A stretch of 64,000 bases of DNA, from assembly GCA_036426205.1 (NCBI GenBank), contig CM071570.1:77762547-77826546 (forward strand), given 5' to 3'. The position numbers were made by a program, and so were the translations under genes. Of the stretch, positions 32,600-43,199 are shown piece after piece; within the stretch, counting starts at the first letter, position 1, and each line of letters opens with the position of its first letter. The notes below the pieces were generated by a model. The model saw nothing but the letters and a program-made list of their open reading frames with translations. It did not search any database and was not told where the DNA came from. This DNA comes from Ascaphus truei (lineage: Eukaryota; Chordata; Amphibia; Anura; Ascaphidae).

Positions 32600-34330
32600 A
32601 AACATATTCCATATATTAAATTTTCAGGTTCACAATTTAGTGTTGGGACCTGCAAATTTGGTTATGCCTTGATGTTGGCTTGCAGGCTTATAATGCTTTG
32701 GCCAAAGGGTTTAACTAAATGACTCGTATTCATGAGAATATTATTATTGAAGTATTTAACTATATAACACACACACACACACACATATTGTCAAATTGGA
32801 TGTAGCATTGGGCTTTTCTATGTTTTTTGTATACATTTAGCCACACTCAGTAGCACTCCTATGATGTGGTGGGTGTTGGGGTTTTGAGCATGCTGGGTAA
32901 TGTGTGTTTGTTAATTTCAATTTTCAACTTGCATCAGTTGTTTGGAGGTTAGTAGACCCTTCTCCCAGGGTTTAAGCTCACCCATCCCCACTTTTTAATT
33001 TAGAAGTTTTTTTTCTTCATTTTGCTGTATGTACAAGACCCACTGCAGTTATTCTCCCTCCTACAGAGGTAAAAGAGAAGGTTCACAGTTTAGTGTTAGG
33101 ACCTGCAAATTTGGTTATGCCTTGACGTTGGCTTGCAGGCTTATAACGCTTTGGCCAAAGGGTTTAACTAAATGACCCTTATTCATGAGAATATTATTAT
33201 TATTGAAGTATTTAACTATATACTAATTACTATTGTAGCCCCTGTAAGAAATAGTGGGCTACCTATCCTCCTCCTACTGGAGTAAGCCCTGGTAAGGGCA
33301 GGCGCCAGTAGTAATCATGGGTTTTCCCCCCACCAAGCCCTGCCTTGAGTGATGGAGGTAGGCCCCTGACTCTGTGGCAGGCCTGAGACAGAGGGGAGGT
33401 CCTGCTGACATCATGAGGGGCAGGGCTGCATCTATTTAGTGGGCTGCTCCTGTGTGTGTCTGGGTCAGTCTGTGGGAGTGGTCAGTCTGTTGGAGTTGAG
33501 AGAAAGGAGAGTTCTGCCTGGGAGCTGGAGAGTGTGTGTGAGGAGTCCTGCTCTGGCAGTTGTGCAAGAGGTGAACCAAGAGAGTGGAGAGTGCTGGAGC
33601 AGAGCGAGCATGATCTGGAAGTGGCAAGGAGACAGGAGAGAAGACTCTCAGCCAATCTGAGTAGAGCTGATAGCACTAAGTGCGGTGGACCAATGCCCCT
33701 CACCCTGCTGAGGGGGTGAGGGGGGGAGATCTACCCTCACCCGGCGAGTATATCCCGGGGGTGGGGGTTGGGGTATTGAAGCCCCAAAACAGCCTATCCT
33801 GCTAGGGTACAGCCTGGAGGAGAGGAGTGGAGGAATATACCTGTACATTTGGAAGCACTGCTGTACATGAACTGCCACTGCTGCTGTGTGCTGTATCACT
33901 GTTAAAAGGACAATAAAGACATTGCTGCTTTTATACAAAAGACTGTGCGTGTGAGATTGGAATCTCTCGCCCTGGGACCAGGGCTTTCTCTGGGAAGATT
34001 CCAACCTATCCCCTAGGTTTCGCCAGAGAATGGAGGCGCTGCACCACCACCACTAAAGATGAAGGCATATACCCCAGAAGCCTGTCCCTGTCATCCCCCA
34101 CACCAACGCGGGAGACTCAGGCCCTCCTGTTCCAAGCAGGTATGCACCACCATACACTTGTAGCCAGCCCTCACTACACCTTAGAGGTCCAGTCTGCGAC
34201 CTGGGGGGGGGGGGGGGAACATGGGTTACACTATATATTTTGTCAAATTGGATGTAGAATTGGGCTTTTCTGTCTTTTGTTATATTCCATATATGTCTGA
34301 TTCCTACAGTAGTTAATACCAGAGTGTCAG
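32600..34330 (+). repeat. ~453-bp tandem unit array interrupted by solo LTR
   Basis: GTGTTRGGACCTGCAAATTTGG...GGCCAAAGGGTTTAACTAAATGA starts at 32640 and again at 33093, 453 bp apart. Between them are (CA)n, TTGTCAAATTGGATGTAG, CATTTAGCCACACTC and GGAGGTTAGTAGACC blocks. A third unit starts after 33220 but is split by the LTR at 33234-34230. It resumes at 34235 with TTTTGTCAAATTGGATGTAGAATTGGGC. The same order recurs at 53.2-53.87 kb. No coding frame is present; the family is not recognised. Confidence 0.7.
33234..34230 (+). mobile_element. Solo LTR, TGTAGCC...GTTACA family (copy 2)
   Basis: It begins TGTAGCCCCTG and ends GAACATGGGTTACA, with CTAT on both sides (33230-33233 and 34231-34234), a perfect 4-bp target duplication. 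AATAAA lies near 33911 and the ATGGAGGCGCTGC box at 34030-34045. It splits a unit of the ~453-bp tandem repeat, whose text resumes on the far side. A run of 15 G precedes the end. The ORFs on both strands have no domain. Confidence 0.85.
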
Positions 34331-34626
34331 ACTGCACCACTTTAAGGTTTATTCTATATCCGGTGAAGTGGCCGATTGGGATGTTTCTTTTCATCCTATA
34401 CTGCCCATGCATTTCAACTGGGAATTTAGGTTGAAAACAGACTGATCAGCCACTTCAGCTTATATAAAATAAGCCCCTTAGGCGTGCTAAAGTACTTACA
34501 GAGACTAAGAAACTACTACTGTGGATTCAATACCTTAAGTCGTATCATAGTTTCTTATGTGGGTTTAGTTCTGCAAATAATATATTCTTCACATCAAAAG
34601 ATATAACCGTGTTACACTTGCTGCTT

Positions 34627-34905
34627 GGCAGGGGGGCGTGAGATTTTCCGGGGGGGGGGGGCGCAGCAGTGTTAGTATCCCATACTGCAGGGGTGCGCAA
34701 ACGTTTCCCACTGCACCCCCATAATGCTGCCCCCCCCCCCTGCACACATCCCCCTTTACCTTGGCTCTGGCGCATTGCCAAGGTAAGGGAAGTTACAGAG
34801 GCCTTGCGTAGTCCCCGGCATTTAATTTAAATGCCCTGGGGAAGAGCCAGGGACCTCTGTAACCGCTGCGTCCCCTCCACCCCGGAAAATCTCACGGCCC
34901 CCTGC
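34627..34905. mobile_element. Foldback element with G/C runs
   Basis: GGCAGGGGGG-CGTGAGATTTTCCGGGG (34627-34660) is the inverse of CCCCGGAAAATCTCACGG-CCCCCTGCC (34877-34905). Inside are CAGGGGTGCGCAAACG, a hAT-like start, and a C run. TTAGTATCCCAT occurs both inside the left part (34672-34683) and just after the right end (34915-34926). This suggests two events: a hAT-like insertion into an existing repeat, or a rearrangement. Confidence 0.45.
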
Positions 34906-35099
34906 CATATAGTATTAGTATCCCATGTTTTGCTTTGTACATTTCTGAATATATTTTTTTACTACACACATCTGTGATGTCTTATTGAGATTGAGATTCA
35001 GGCTTTATACAATCAAAGGGCTGACACCTTAGCATATATGTATAACATTTTTAAATAACTTTCACACACCAGATTTGATCTCTCTTGATCCAGGTGATA

Positions 35100-37930
35100 G
35101 ATCTACTGTCAGACAACAGATTGAGTATTTAGTGAAAAAAAGAGATGAACATATTACATATACTTGCTTTGAAATGAATCTGTGAATACTTTATAGGCAG
35201 AGCGAGGCTACTTCTCGTTTACACTTGAAACAGTTTTTGGAGTGTGTAATGTTCCACACCGAACCCTCAGCTCACCTTAAATAATTGATATTGCTTGAAC
35301 CACTGAATAAATAACTATGATGACAGGTTTCCGACCAAACATTGAGGACTGACAAAATGAAGGCCAAAACTTATTTTCCACTCTGCATACTGAGTCTGAA
35401 TTACTTCCTACTCCTCCCAAATATATTAGAATCTTCTTCACAGGCTTAGATAAGAGTTATAAAAAACAACTGAAATTGTGGTGGGAAATTTTCAGCTTCG
35501 AAAACTATATAAAAAACGCCTGAGAATCAATCTGTCCCCAGCTCATCATATAACAGGAACCACATTCTTTAAATCCTGGGAAACCATCTTGGTCCAATGT
35601 TCCAAGGACCTGATGAAACTACTAGTGGAATATCAGAATGAGAAACTCAAAGTAGTTAATGATGAGCTGGAAGGAAAACGGACAGAGGTAAAAAATTGGA
35701 AACCAACATACAGTAGATTTCACTAATCTAGGGTTCAAAACAATATACTGTAGATACATTTACACAGGAACTAAAGGAGAGGAAGCACTGAAAATCAAAG
35801 AGGCACTAGAGACTTCAAATAAGGATGCATTTACAAATATCAATTCAAAACAACCACAACTAAAAAATACATCAAGGAAGACCAAACATCATCCACTGAG
35901 TGGGAAATATCAGAGGGGGAGGAGGAGAGGAATTTAAGACCAAATTCCAAACAAAGAACACAGCCTATCCGACCCTCCACTTCCTCTTCTTCTTTAGACT
36001 TTCCCAGGTCTGCTCCTACCCCCCGAGGAAAAATAAAAAAATAAGACGAGAGGGGAATGGGTGGCAGTACTAAGGCACAGGGAAGTGTGGGGGTTCGAGA
36101 AATGGGGTCAACGTCCACGATACTGATCAACAAGTCTGATACTGTGAGGATTGTCCACCGGCCCCGCCCCCGTGACGTGTCCCGTGATAAAGCGGCTGAC
36201 GCACGCCAATCTACCAGGCTGGGGGACACCGCACGGACCTCACTTAGGCTCCGCCCCCATGATGTCACAGTTAAAGTGCACCCTGCGCAGGCTTCACGCA
36301 GGCACCGCACTCCCACGGGCACATGAGGGGTTAACTCCATCTCCAATTTCTATTCACCTGCACTTCTCCCCACCCCTCCCTGCCTATCAGTGGACTGCAT
36401 ATGTCCTCCGACTAATTGGCTGAGCATAAACCCTGTTTATGTACTTGTGTTTGCCCCAAACACCTTGCTGCCTTGTCTTGCGTATCCTGTTCCTGTTTTG
36501 ACCTCGGCTTGTATCTGGACCTCCGCCTCTCTGACCCTTGACCTCGGCTTGCTATTGGACTTCTACCTTCTCTACTCCTGAACCCCGGCACCGCACAACC
36601 ACTATCCGACTTCTCGAATCCCTGACCATGGCGAGTATATACGACCATTCTGATCTCTCCTATCCTAACCCAGCTACATGCCCTTAGTCTACACTCCGGA
36701 CGCGGTCTCGCGGTTCGAGGTCGGTATATTGCAACATCCCCACCTCAGCCTCGCGGTCCCATCCTGTTTATGGTGAGCACTCGTTACAGATACCCAGTTT
36801 AGACGACTCCGATACTAGTGCTAAAATTACTATTATCAACCTCTCGGATTTCCACCTAAATTAACATCACATGGGGGTCCTAATGAAAGGTTACTCTTTC
36901 TCTCCAACTAATAAACGTAATACTTTTGAATGGATTTAAGATGTAAATTTACTTGGAAAGAATCTGCTCCTGCACAAATTCTTTAAAAGAAAGGCACATT
37001 ATAGCCAAATACTCTGGAATCATTAGATCAACAGTCCTCAGTAAATTTAGGAATCTCAATTCACTGCTAGCAGATGCTGAAAAAAATCTAGGGGATGGCC
37101 CATTTACTACACTCAAACAAAATCTAAATTAATGCCCCCATCAGAGTCAAATGCTAACATCAAGGTGTTTATTGATTTCATCACAGAGGACCTGAAACTC
37201 TTGCCCAAAAATAAGGGCCATCATAATCTCAGCAGACAGGAACGCAAAGCCCTGCTGGATCTACCAATAGAAAAAGCATAGTGATCAAACCCTCTGACAA
37301 AGGGGGGGGGGGACTTAGTTATCTGAGAAGTGAATATTATGTAAGAGAGAACATGAAATTATTGTCTGACCGAAATAGTTATGACATTCCAGATAAAGAT
37401 CCTACCTTCATCTATAGCAGAGAACTGACATGTATCCTGAATGAAGGACTGCACAATAAAGTCATATCTGAACAAGAAAAGGAGTTCATGCTAGTGAAAA
37501 CACCCCAAATTACCACATTTTATAGTCTTCCAAAGGTCGGCAGGAAAAAAAAATCACCTTCGCCAGGCTGCGTGATTGTTTTGGGAATAGGGAACCTTAC
37601 AGAACAGGCCAGTACCTACGTCCGACCAAGTCCTGTAACATTTTGTCATTGCATTGCTCTCCTATATCCAAGATGGGAAAGATATTCTTAGGAAACTTGA
37701 GGGAATTACTATCAGTTATGAAACGATTCTTGTATCACTTGGCGTAGAAGGCCTATACACGAGTATTACAGTATACACGAGATAGAATTCGGTCACCTTA
37801 ATGTCTTTCTAAATACTAGAGGTGATTGCTACAAACCACATAATGATTTTGTTATGAAACTTCTGTCTCTGCTATTAACATCTGCTGTGCTGAACTGATT
37901 AGTAAATCCAACAGCTAGCATAGGTATGAG
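35100..37930 (+). pseudogene. Penelope-like retroelement ORF, degraded and split
   Basis: Penelope-like elements encode an RT plus, usually, a GIY-YIG endonuclease. Here 35478-35726 has the N-terminal pattern FFKSWETILVQCSKDLMKLL. 36820-36960 has VLMKGYSFSPT followed by FEWI-DVNLLGKNL, matching the family's LSKGLxFxPT region. 37281-37691 has VIKPSDKGGGG, LSDRNSYDIPDKDPT and TTFYSLPKVGRK (family: IKPADKGG, TFYLLPKVHK). RT motif A at 37731-37770 reads SLGVEGLYTSI, where the family has LDVxSLYTxI, so the catalytic Asp is Gly. A solo LTR (36143-36788) splits it. No GIY-YIG endonuclease is visible before the SINE at 37.96 kb. Upstream limit uncertain. Confidence 0.75.
36143..36788 (+). mobile_element. 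Solo LTR with GATAC duplication, inside Penelope-like element
   Basis: It begins TGTGAGGATTGTCC and ends CTCGTTACA, flanked by GATAC at 36138-36142 and 36789-36793: a perfect 5-bp target duplication, as for Gypsy elements. The body contains CTGTTCCTGTTTTGACCTCGG-type text and CTGAACCCCGGC, also found in the LTR at 57036-57781. CGTGACG and GATGTCACAG palindromes lie in its promoter-like part. No internal region adjoins. Confidence 0.85.
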
Positions 37931-37961
37931 ATGTTTGATTAATAATAATAATAATAATAAT

Positions 37962-38175
37962 AGCATGTTCTTGTATAGCGCTGCTAGTTTTACGTAGCAC
38001 TTTACAGAGACATTTTGCAGGCACAGGTCCCTGCCCCGTGGAGCTTATAATCTATGTTTTTGGTGCCTGAGGCACAGGGAGATAAAGTGACTTGCCCAAG
38101 GTCACAAGGAGCCGACACCGGGAATTGAACCAGGTTCCCCTGCTTCAAACTCAGTGCCAGTCAGTGTCTCTCATG
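37962..38175 (-). mobile_element. MIR-like tRNA-derived SINE
   Basis: On the minus strand: B box GGTTCAATTCC (38131-38121), GTGACCTTGGGCAAGTCACTT, CTCCCTGTGCCTCAGGCACC, GATTATAAGCTCCACGGGGCAGGGAC, then GTGCTACGTAAAACTAGCAGCGCTATACAAGAAC. It ends in (ATT)n, present on the plus strand as (AAT)n at 37941-37960. This is a complete tRNA head, CORE and LINE-like tail, so the element is probably full length. It interrupts or terminates the Penelope-like sequence. Confidence 0.88.
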
Positions 38176-38396
38176 TGCTAATTGAACTGTCTGGGCAGAA
38201 TTTAAGTGGGATAAGGTGACTTTAGATCTATATATTTAGAGACACATCTTAAAATAGACCATTTTTTTTAAGTGGAGTTTAACAGTGAGTTCCACAAAAG
38301 TGAAAAAGGAAGTGGATAACTTTATACCCATTGACCATGGATTCTGTAATTGAACAGCACTGGAAAGGAGGACGTTTTCTATCAGACTCTCTACAC

Positions 38397-38690
38397 CAGG
38401 CATGTCAAACATGCGGCCCGCGGGCCGCATGCGGCCCGCAACGGATATTTCTGCGGCCCGCTCACAACCAGCGCGGCGGTCGTGTGTGTCGGCGAGCGTG
38501 TGGGCGGCGGTTAAAAGTTTTGGCCGCGGGAGAAGCGAGCGCGGGTGTGGGGGAAGCGAGCAGCACGGGCGGAAGTAAAATCTGTCCTGCAGGGGCTGGA
38601 GGCGTACGGTGGCCGGGTGCAGTCAATCTGCACTCGTGCCGTGTGTGGGAGGATACGGGGGCGGAGTCAAAACCCCGGCGGAGAGACTGC
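38397..38690 (+). mobile_element. hAT (Charlie-like) left end
   Basis: CAGGCATGTCAAACATGCGGCCCGCGGG is the typical hAT-Charlie terminus. It is followed by repeated GCGGCCCGC palindromes and GC-rich text. The right terminus and the target duplication are not found; the body runs into a TG/CA microsatellite. Open frames through it extend into the microsatellite and are not genes. Confidence 0.6.
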
Positions 38691-38692
<2 letters not shown>

Positions 38693-38782
<90 letters not shown>

Positions 38783-38862
38783 CATACATACATACATATA
38801 TACATACATACATACAAACATATATACATACATACAAACATATACATATACACACACAATTG
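38693..38862 (+). repeat. (TG)n(CA)n(TA)n compound microsatellite
   Basis: About 38 bp of (TG) is followed directly by about 36 bp of (CA), then (TA) and TACA/ATAC units. The TG and CA halves are mutually complementary, so the tract is a single large palindrome. Confidence 0.97.
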
Positions 38863-38899
38863 TAATACCGAAATGACACAGGTTTACTTTAGCATTTAC

Positions 38900-40800
38900 A
38901 GGCATTGCGTGCGTTCCACAGATAAATAGATATTTTTGGGACACCTTTTAGACTCTCAGGATACTTTTGTTTGGAAATGTTTGGGCTTAAGAAAATAGTT
39001 ACAGTTCCAGGCAATGCTTATAAAATCATAGGCAGCAAAGCAGTTTCGAGTTACCTTTAGTTTAATCCAATATTTGGGTCAAGAGATGTGATGCGTTAAA
39101 TTGAGATATTGATCTAATTAGGTCTTCTTGATTCGTGTTTGTTAATAAATAAATGAATACTAATTTCCCAATCAGTAAAAAGAGTATTCGATCAAACTGT
39201 AAGGTAAAAGTGCAGTTCATCATGTGAACTTTATTATTTACTAGATGTAGTATTCATACATAATAACCTACTCACTAGGTGGCATAAAGCTACATGGAAA
39301 TCACTGTGTACAATATTATAATCATCTACCAGATGCTTCACTTGGTAACTGGTTGGTGTATCAAGTGCTCTGCGTGAACCATAAACTAATCATGCAGACA
39401 AAAAAAATCCCATTAAACCAAAGAAAGCCATGAAAACAAAAAGGCTATAATGTCGTAATTGGCATCATTTCTACGTTGCCCGTAATCGTGAATTTTTATT
39501 TGTATCAGATTCCACACATTGGTTGTCAGAGGGGCCATTTACTGGCCTCTCTGGCACCGAAGGGTTCATTGGAGCTGTAATGTTAATGAACAAGTCCATG
39601 TAACATGAAGCAAATCTCATTCCTAAAAGCAAAAGACATTCAGAGAGGGTGTCACAATGTGCAATGAGCACGGTCTGGTATCCCACTCCTTACCTGAGCT
39701 GCCTGCGACTCCTGGAAGGCTGTGAAACACAGGAACAGAAAGAGACTGTACTGAAACCCAGAGATCATACTGACAGGTCCGCAGAGCAAAAAGAAGGCAA
39801 ACTGCAAACAAGTGAGAACCAAAAAAAAAATGTGTGCTTTCTTCCTTAGTATCCTTTATGGTCCTCCCCCAAGCAGATGTCTTAAATGCATACACAAATA
39901 TTAGAATCAGTCAGCATGGCCACTGGGGGTTTAGGATCAAAACTGCAAGTTAATTATGCTAAAGAGTCAGAAGCATACAAACTGTCTGCAGGCTGCTGCT
40001 ATTACTACTGCTGCTGAGAGCTTTCAGTAACAACTGTTGATTTGGCACCTAAGTTGCTTGTACCTTGCTGCGGCTGACTATATCCCTCCCACAATTTTTT
40101 TTTTCTTCTTCAGGAATTAGAAGGTGTACTTGGACGTCTTCCCAGAAAAGCTACCCAGAGTCTTTAGACAATGTGCGTTCATCTCTACCGCACGTCTGTC
40201 ACTAAACCAAGTGGGAACCTTTTCAGTCTACTACTTTTACCCCATTCATTCTGAGAAAGAAAAAAGCTCTTGATATGGAGTTCAGTCCTTTTGCACACAA
40301 AGAGATGGGGATGTGCCTGAGGTCACACTGTCTGTTACCCCAAAGGTATTTGATCTGAAGGCAAAGAACAGAAATGATTATTTCATTTTTTTATGCCCCG
40401 GGGAAATCATTCCTGGGAAAGGAGCGCACTGCACTGGATCTTTGCTCTGGAGGGGCAGATGTATAAAGATCCCAATATATGCATCTTGACTTTTGAATAA
40501 TTGTTTTTTTTATTTTGCTGGCAAATATGTTGGATGATAATGGCAGGAAACGAACATTCAGGATTCACATATGATGCAAATTGTAACCCAAAGACATTTA
40601 CACAAAGTTATAGTTGGACACATGGAAAAGGGGAAGGAATGATGGGTGCAGAATTAAAGAGATAACATTATATTACAAACTCCTGAAACCGCTCACTCAT
40701 TCATAAGATACTAAACCAGTCACATTTGATGCAAAGGAAAGTACTGTACATTGACACTACTGCATGATGCAAATGCCTTTCTTTGTATCAATTTGAAAGA
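38900..40800. other. Unannotated, mostly unique-looking DNA
   Basis: 39470-40330 has balanced composition and no obvious repeats, but no frame with splice-like limits or known domains could be supported. The 60-90 codon frames on both strands overlap and lack motifs. A poly-T (40096) and a LINE-free background are the only other signals. Confidence 0.4.
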
Positions 40801-40805
40801 ATATA

Positions 40806-41233
40806 CAGGCAGTCCTCGGTTATCCGACACAATGTGTTACTCAAAATGGCGTTGGATAGCGAAACGTTGTAAAGCAAAACACGTTTTCCCATAGGAACAC
40901 TGTTTAAATGAAAGGTTCCGTTCCTGAAGGCATTTTTAATGCTAAAATACACAAAATATTTTACGCAGAAAATAAGATTATGCAGCACACACATAAATTA
41001 TATAGTGCATATACTGTATTATATATATAATATAACATAATATATAATATAAAAATATAATATATTGTATAATATAGTATAATATATATATTATATACAC
41101 AAACAACTTTGCAAAGCGTCGTAAGAGCGTTGGATAAGCCGTTTTGGCGTTGTAAAAATGAACATAGGTATGCATTGCATAGCGTTGGATAAGCCATTCG
41201 TTGTAAACGAAGCATTGAAACGAGGACTGCCTG
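40806..41233. mobile_element. Tigger (pogo)-like MITE
   Basis: CAGGCAGTCCTCGGTTATCC at 40806 and reversed CAGGCAGTCCTCGTTTCAATG at 41233 give inverted termini with CAGGCAGTCCTCG identical. TA flanks both ends (40804-40805 and 41234-41235), as in Tc1/mariner and pogo elements. The related phrase GTTGGATAAGCC recurs inside. An AT-rich tract (41010-41100) has expanded in the middle. There is no transposase frame. Confidence 0.82.
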
Positions 41234-41325
41234 TATATATATATATATATAATATATATGATATATATATATTATATATATATATATATATAATATATAT
41301 AATAATATTAATATATTTTAACTTG
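41210..41325 (+). repeat. (TA)n microsatellite
   Basis: Alternating TATATA with AATAT interruptions directly follows the Tigger-like element, possibly expanded from its TA target. Confidence 0.9.
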
Positions 41326-41394
41326 GTAGACACCCATATGCTCTTTTTTATGTCACAAATGCTCTTATTCCCATTATGTGTCATATTATTATTA

Positions 41395-41470
41395 TGTCAC
41401 GCGTATTACTGCTGTGAAGCGCTACTGTATGTACAGTCCATGGATGGTGCTATATAAAGATATGCATTCA
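41395..41470 (+). mobile_element. SINE/LINE-type 3' tail fragment
   Basis: CTGTGAAGCGCTACTGTATGTAC...GGTGCTATATAAAGATATGC matches the GTAAAGCGCTnnGTA...GCGCTATATAA tail of CORE-SINEs and L2-type elements. Confidence 0.55.
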
Positions 41471-41744
41471 TACTGTACATACAATAACTCTCTTTTAATA
41501 TTAAGGACAAGGAAATACAAGAACATGACATGAGTAAGTGCTACAGACATACATGGAAACAATGGAGCATATGTTACAGGGCAACAGTGGTGCAATTCTG
41601 GAGCAGAACAAACTGCACCAGATGTAGCAAAGAAAAACATCTTATTGGTTTAAATTACATATTATGCAGATTGGTTGCCTCACAATTGCACAAATGTGGC
41701 CTTGATACACAATATGGTGTATTTAAATGTACAAAAGTAGAAAG

Positions 41745-41915
41745 AATACTTTTCTTATATAGTGCTGACATTGTATACAGCGCTGTGCACAGAAATTGTG
41801 TTCCCTGCCTGGAATATCTTACAATCTAATTTTAGTGCATGGGGCACAGGGAGATTAGGTGACTGATCCTGATTTGAACCTGGTTTACCTGTTCCAAAAG
41901 GCAGTGTGCTTAGGG
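41745..41915 (-). mobile_element. MIR-like SINE, reverse orientation
   Basis: Minus strand order: AACCAGGTTCAAATCAGG (B-box region GGTTCAAATCA), CAGTCACCTAATCTCCCTGTGCC, TTAGATTGTAAGATATTCCAGGCAGGGAAC, then CTGTATACAATGTCAGCACTATATAAG. The head is truncated. Confidence 0.7.
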
Positions 41916-42261
41916 GCAACTTAATGGTATCACCCTTTCGGTGTCCATGTGCAATATTTCCATCTACTGTTTGCATGTATTACAAAGCAGGAAGATGGCT
42001 ACTTTATTTTACAAACTCAGGAAAGGTTTATATTCACAAAAAGTGCAACAGCCATTCACTTAATACCCATAACGAGTGATGATGGCTAATCACGCTTTAC
42101 TGGATAGAGCACCGAAGGGAACCACCAGAAAACGAAATTCGTTGCAGATTATTACATTGGAACCATGTAACATTTAGACATTTGAAGAACTCATTGATTT
42201 AGACAGTGTTTTACTAGGAAGTAATACATTGAGAGTTACCTCTCAAGTATGTCCTGGGCTT

Positions 42262-42600
42262 AGAGTTGGGCTGGGGCCATGATGCCTTCGCCCGTGTGTG
42301 GCCGTGACGTCACCCGCTTGAACTGGGTGCATTTTTCGGGCATGGTACGCGCGCCGTCCGTGGGCGTGTCTAGGTGCATGCCAGTGACGTCATGGAGTTG
42401 GTTCGCCCTCATTTTGCGAACCGCTCACGTGACCGGCCTGTCGCACCAAGAAATCAGTTTGAACTGATTTCTTGCGCAATGCACGCCCCCTCCCATTTCT
42501 GCGCACACTCGCCCGCACGCCACATGGACGCGAACACTGTCATAAGACAGTCTGTTCGCTCGTCCGCACGGTCTGCGGTACCATGGCCCCAGCCTTATGC
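42262..42600. mobile_element. GC-rich MITE with central palindrome
   Basis: GGGCTGGGGCCATG near the left end and CATGGCCCCAGCC near the right end form inverted termini; flanks TTG and TTA may be a 3-bp duplication with one mismatch. A perfect palindrome with 12-bp arms (AAGAAATCAGTT, spacer TG) lies at 42448-42473. The body is rich in GTGACGTCAC-like CRE palindromes. No transposase. Confidence 0.65.
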
Positions 42601-42716
42601 TAACATATGGTTGCATTAAATGAACAGTGGTAATACATCCAATAATTCTCACAAAATAATCAGAAACTGTTAGCCCCATAGAAAACACCACTGCATAAAA
42701 TACATACATACTGTAC

Positions 42717-43190
42717 AGATGTAGCAACACTTACTGTCCCCAGCGCCATGGACGAACAAGCAAAAGTCAGCAGTGCTGGGAACAGCGTCTCCGACTCGCA
42801 GGGCCGGCTTTATGATGTGCGGCACCCAAGACAGCACATTGGCATCGGGGCCCCTCCGGCTGAAGCGGTGGGGGTACTTACCTTGAAGAGAGGCCCTCCT
42901 CCTGTAGCGTTGCGGCATCAAGGCGACGTGATGGTGCGTCGCCGTGACAACGCAACGCTGCAGGAGAAGGGCCGCTCCACAGAAGGTAAGACCCCCTCAC
43001 CACACACCCCTTTGGGGTGAGGAGCACAGACTTTGATTGGGACGACAGGTGGTTCTGTCGGTGCTGGGGCCACGTTCCCTCTTCCAGTGGAAGTTGGATC
43101 CTGGCGCTGGCAGGAGGGGCCCCTCGTAGGCACGGGGCCCCAGGCAACCACCTTGCTCGCTTTGCCCTGAGACCGCCCCTATGGAAATGC
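42717..43190 (+). mobile_element. GC-rich dispersed repeat (copy 2) plus hAT-like segment
   Basis: 42717-42795 repeats the phrase order of 23695-23770. From 42798, CAGGGCCGGCTTTATGATG opens a segment that ends near 43180. The reversed end, TAGGGGCGGTCTCAGGGCA, makes weak inverted termini of a type seen in hAT-like repeats. Short open frames cover it on both strands and carry no domain. Confidence 0.45.
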
Positions 43191-43199
43191 TGCACTCTC

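Noticed and set aside
33436..34412. Several 70-119 codon frames on both strands
   Set aside because: They lie in a solo LTR and in simple GC-rich sequence; none shows domains.
35840..36346. 168-codon minus-strand frame
   Set aside because: It straddles the boundary between a Penelope-like fragment and a solo LTR inserted later, so it cannot be an ancestral gene; no motifs.
38331..38944. 160-181 codon frames around 38.4-38.9 kb
   Set aside because: They run through a hAT end and a TG/CA/TA microsatellite; Val-Cys, Thr-His and Tyr-Ile runs are microsatellite translations.
39470..40330. Possible host exon or promoter region
   Set aside because: The composition is unique-looking, but no coding frame with known motifs, no CpG island and no splice signals could be supported.
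40840..40880. GCGAAACGTTG at 40.86 kb as a hammerhead core
   Set aside because: It belongs to the Tigger-like terminal region and has no CUGANGA partner or stem II.
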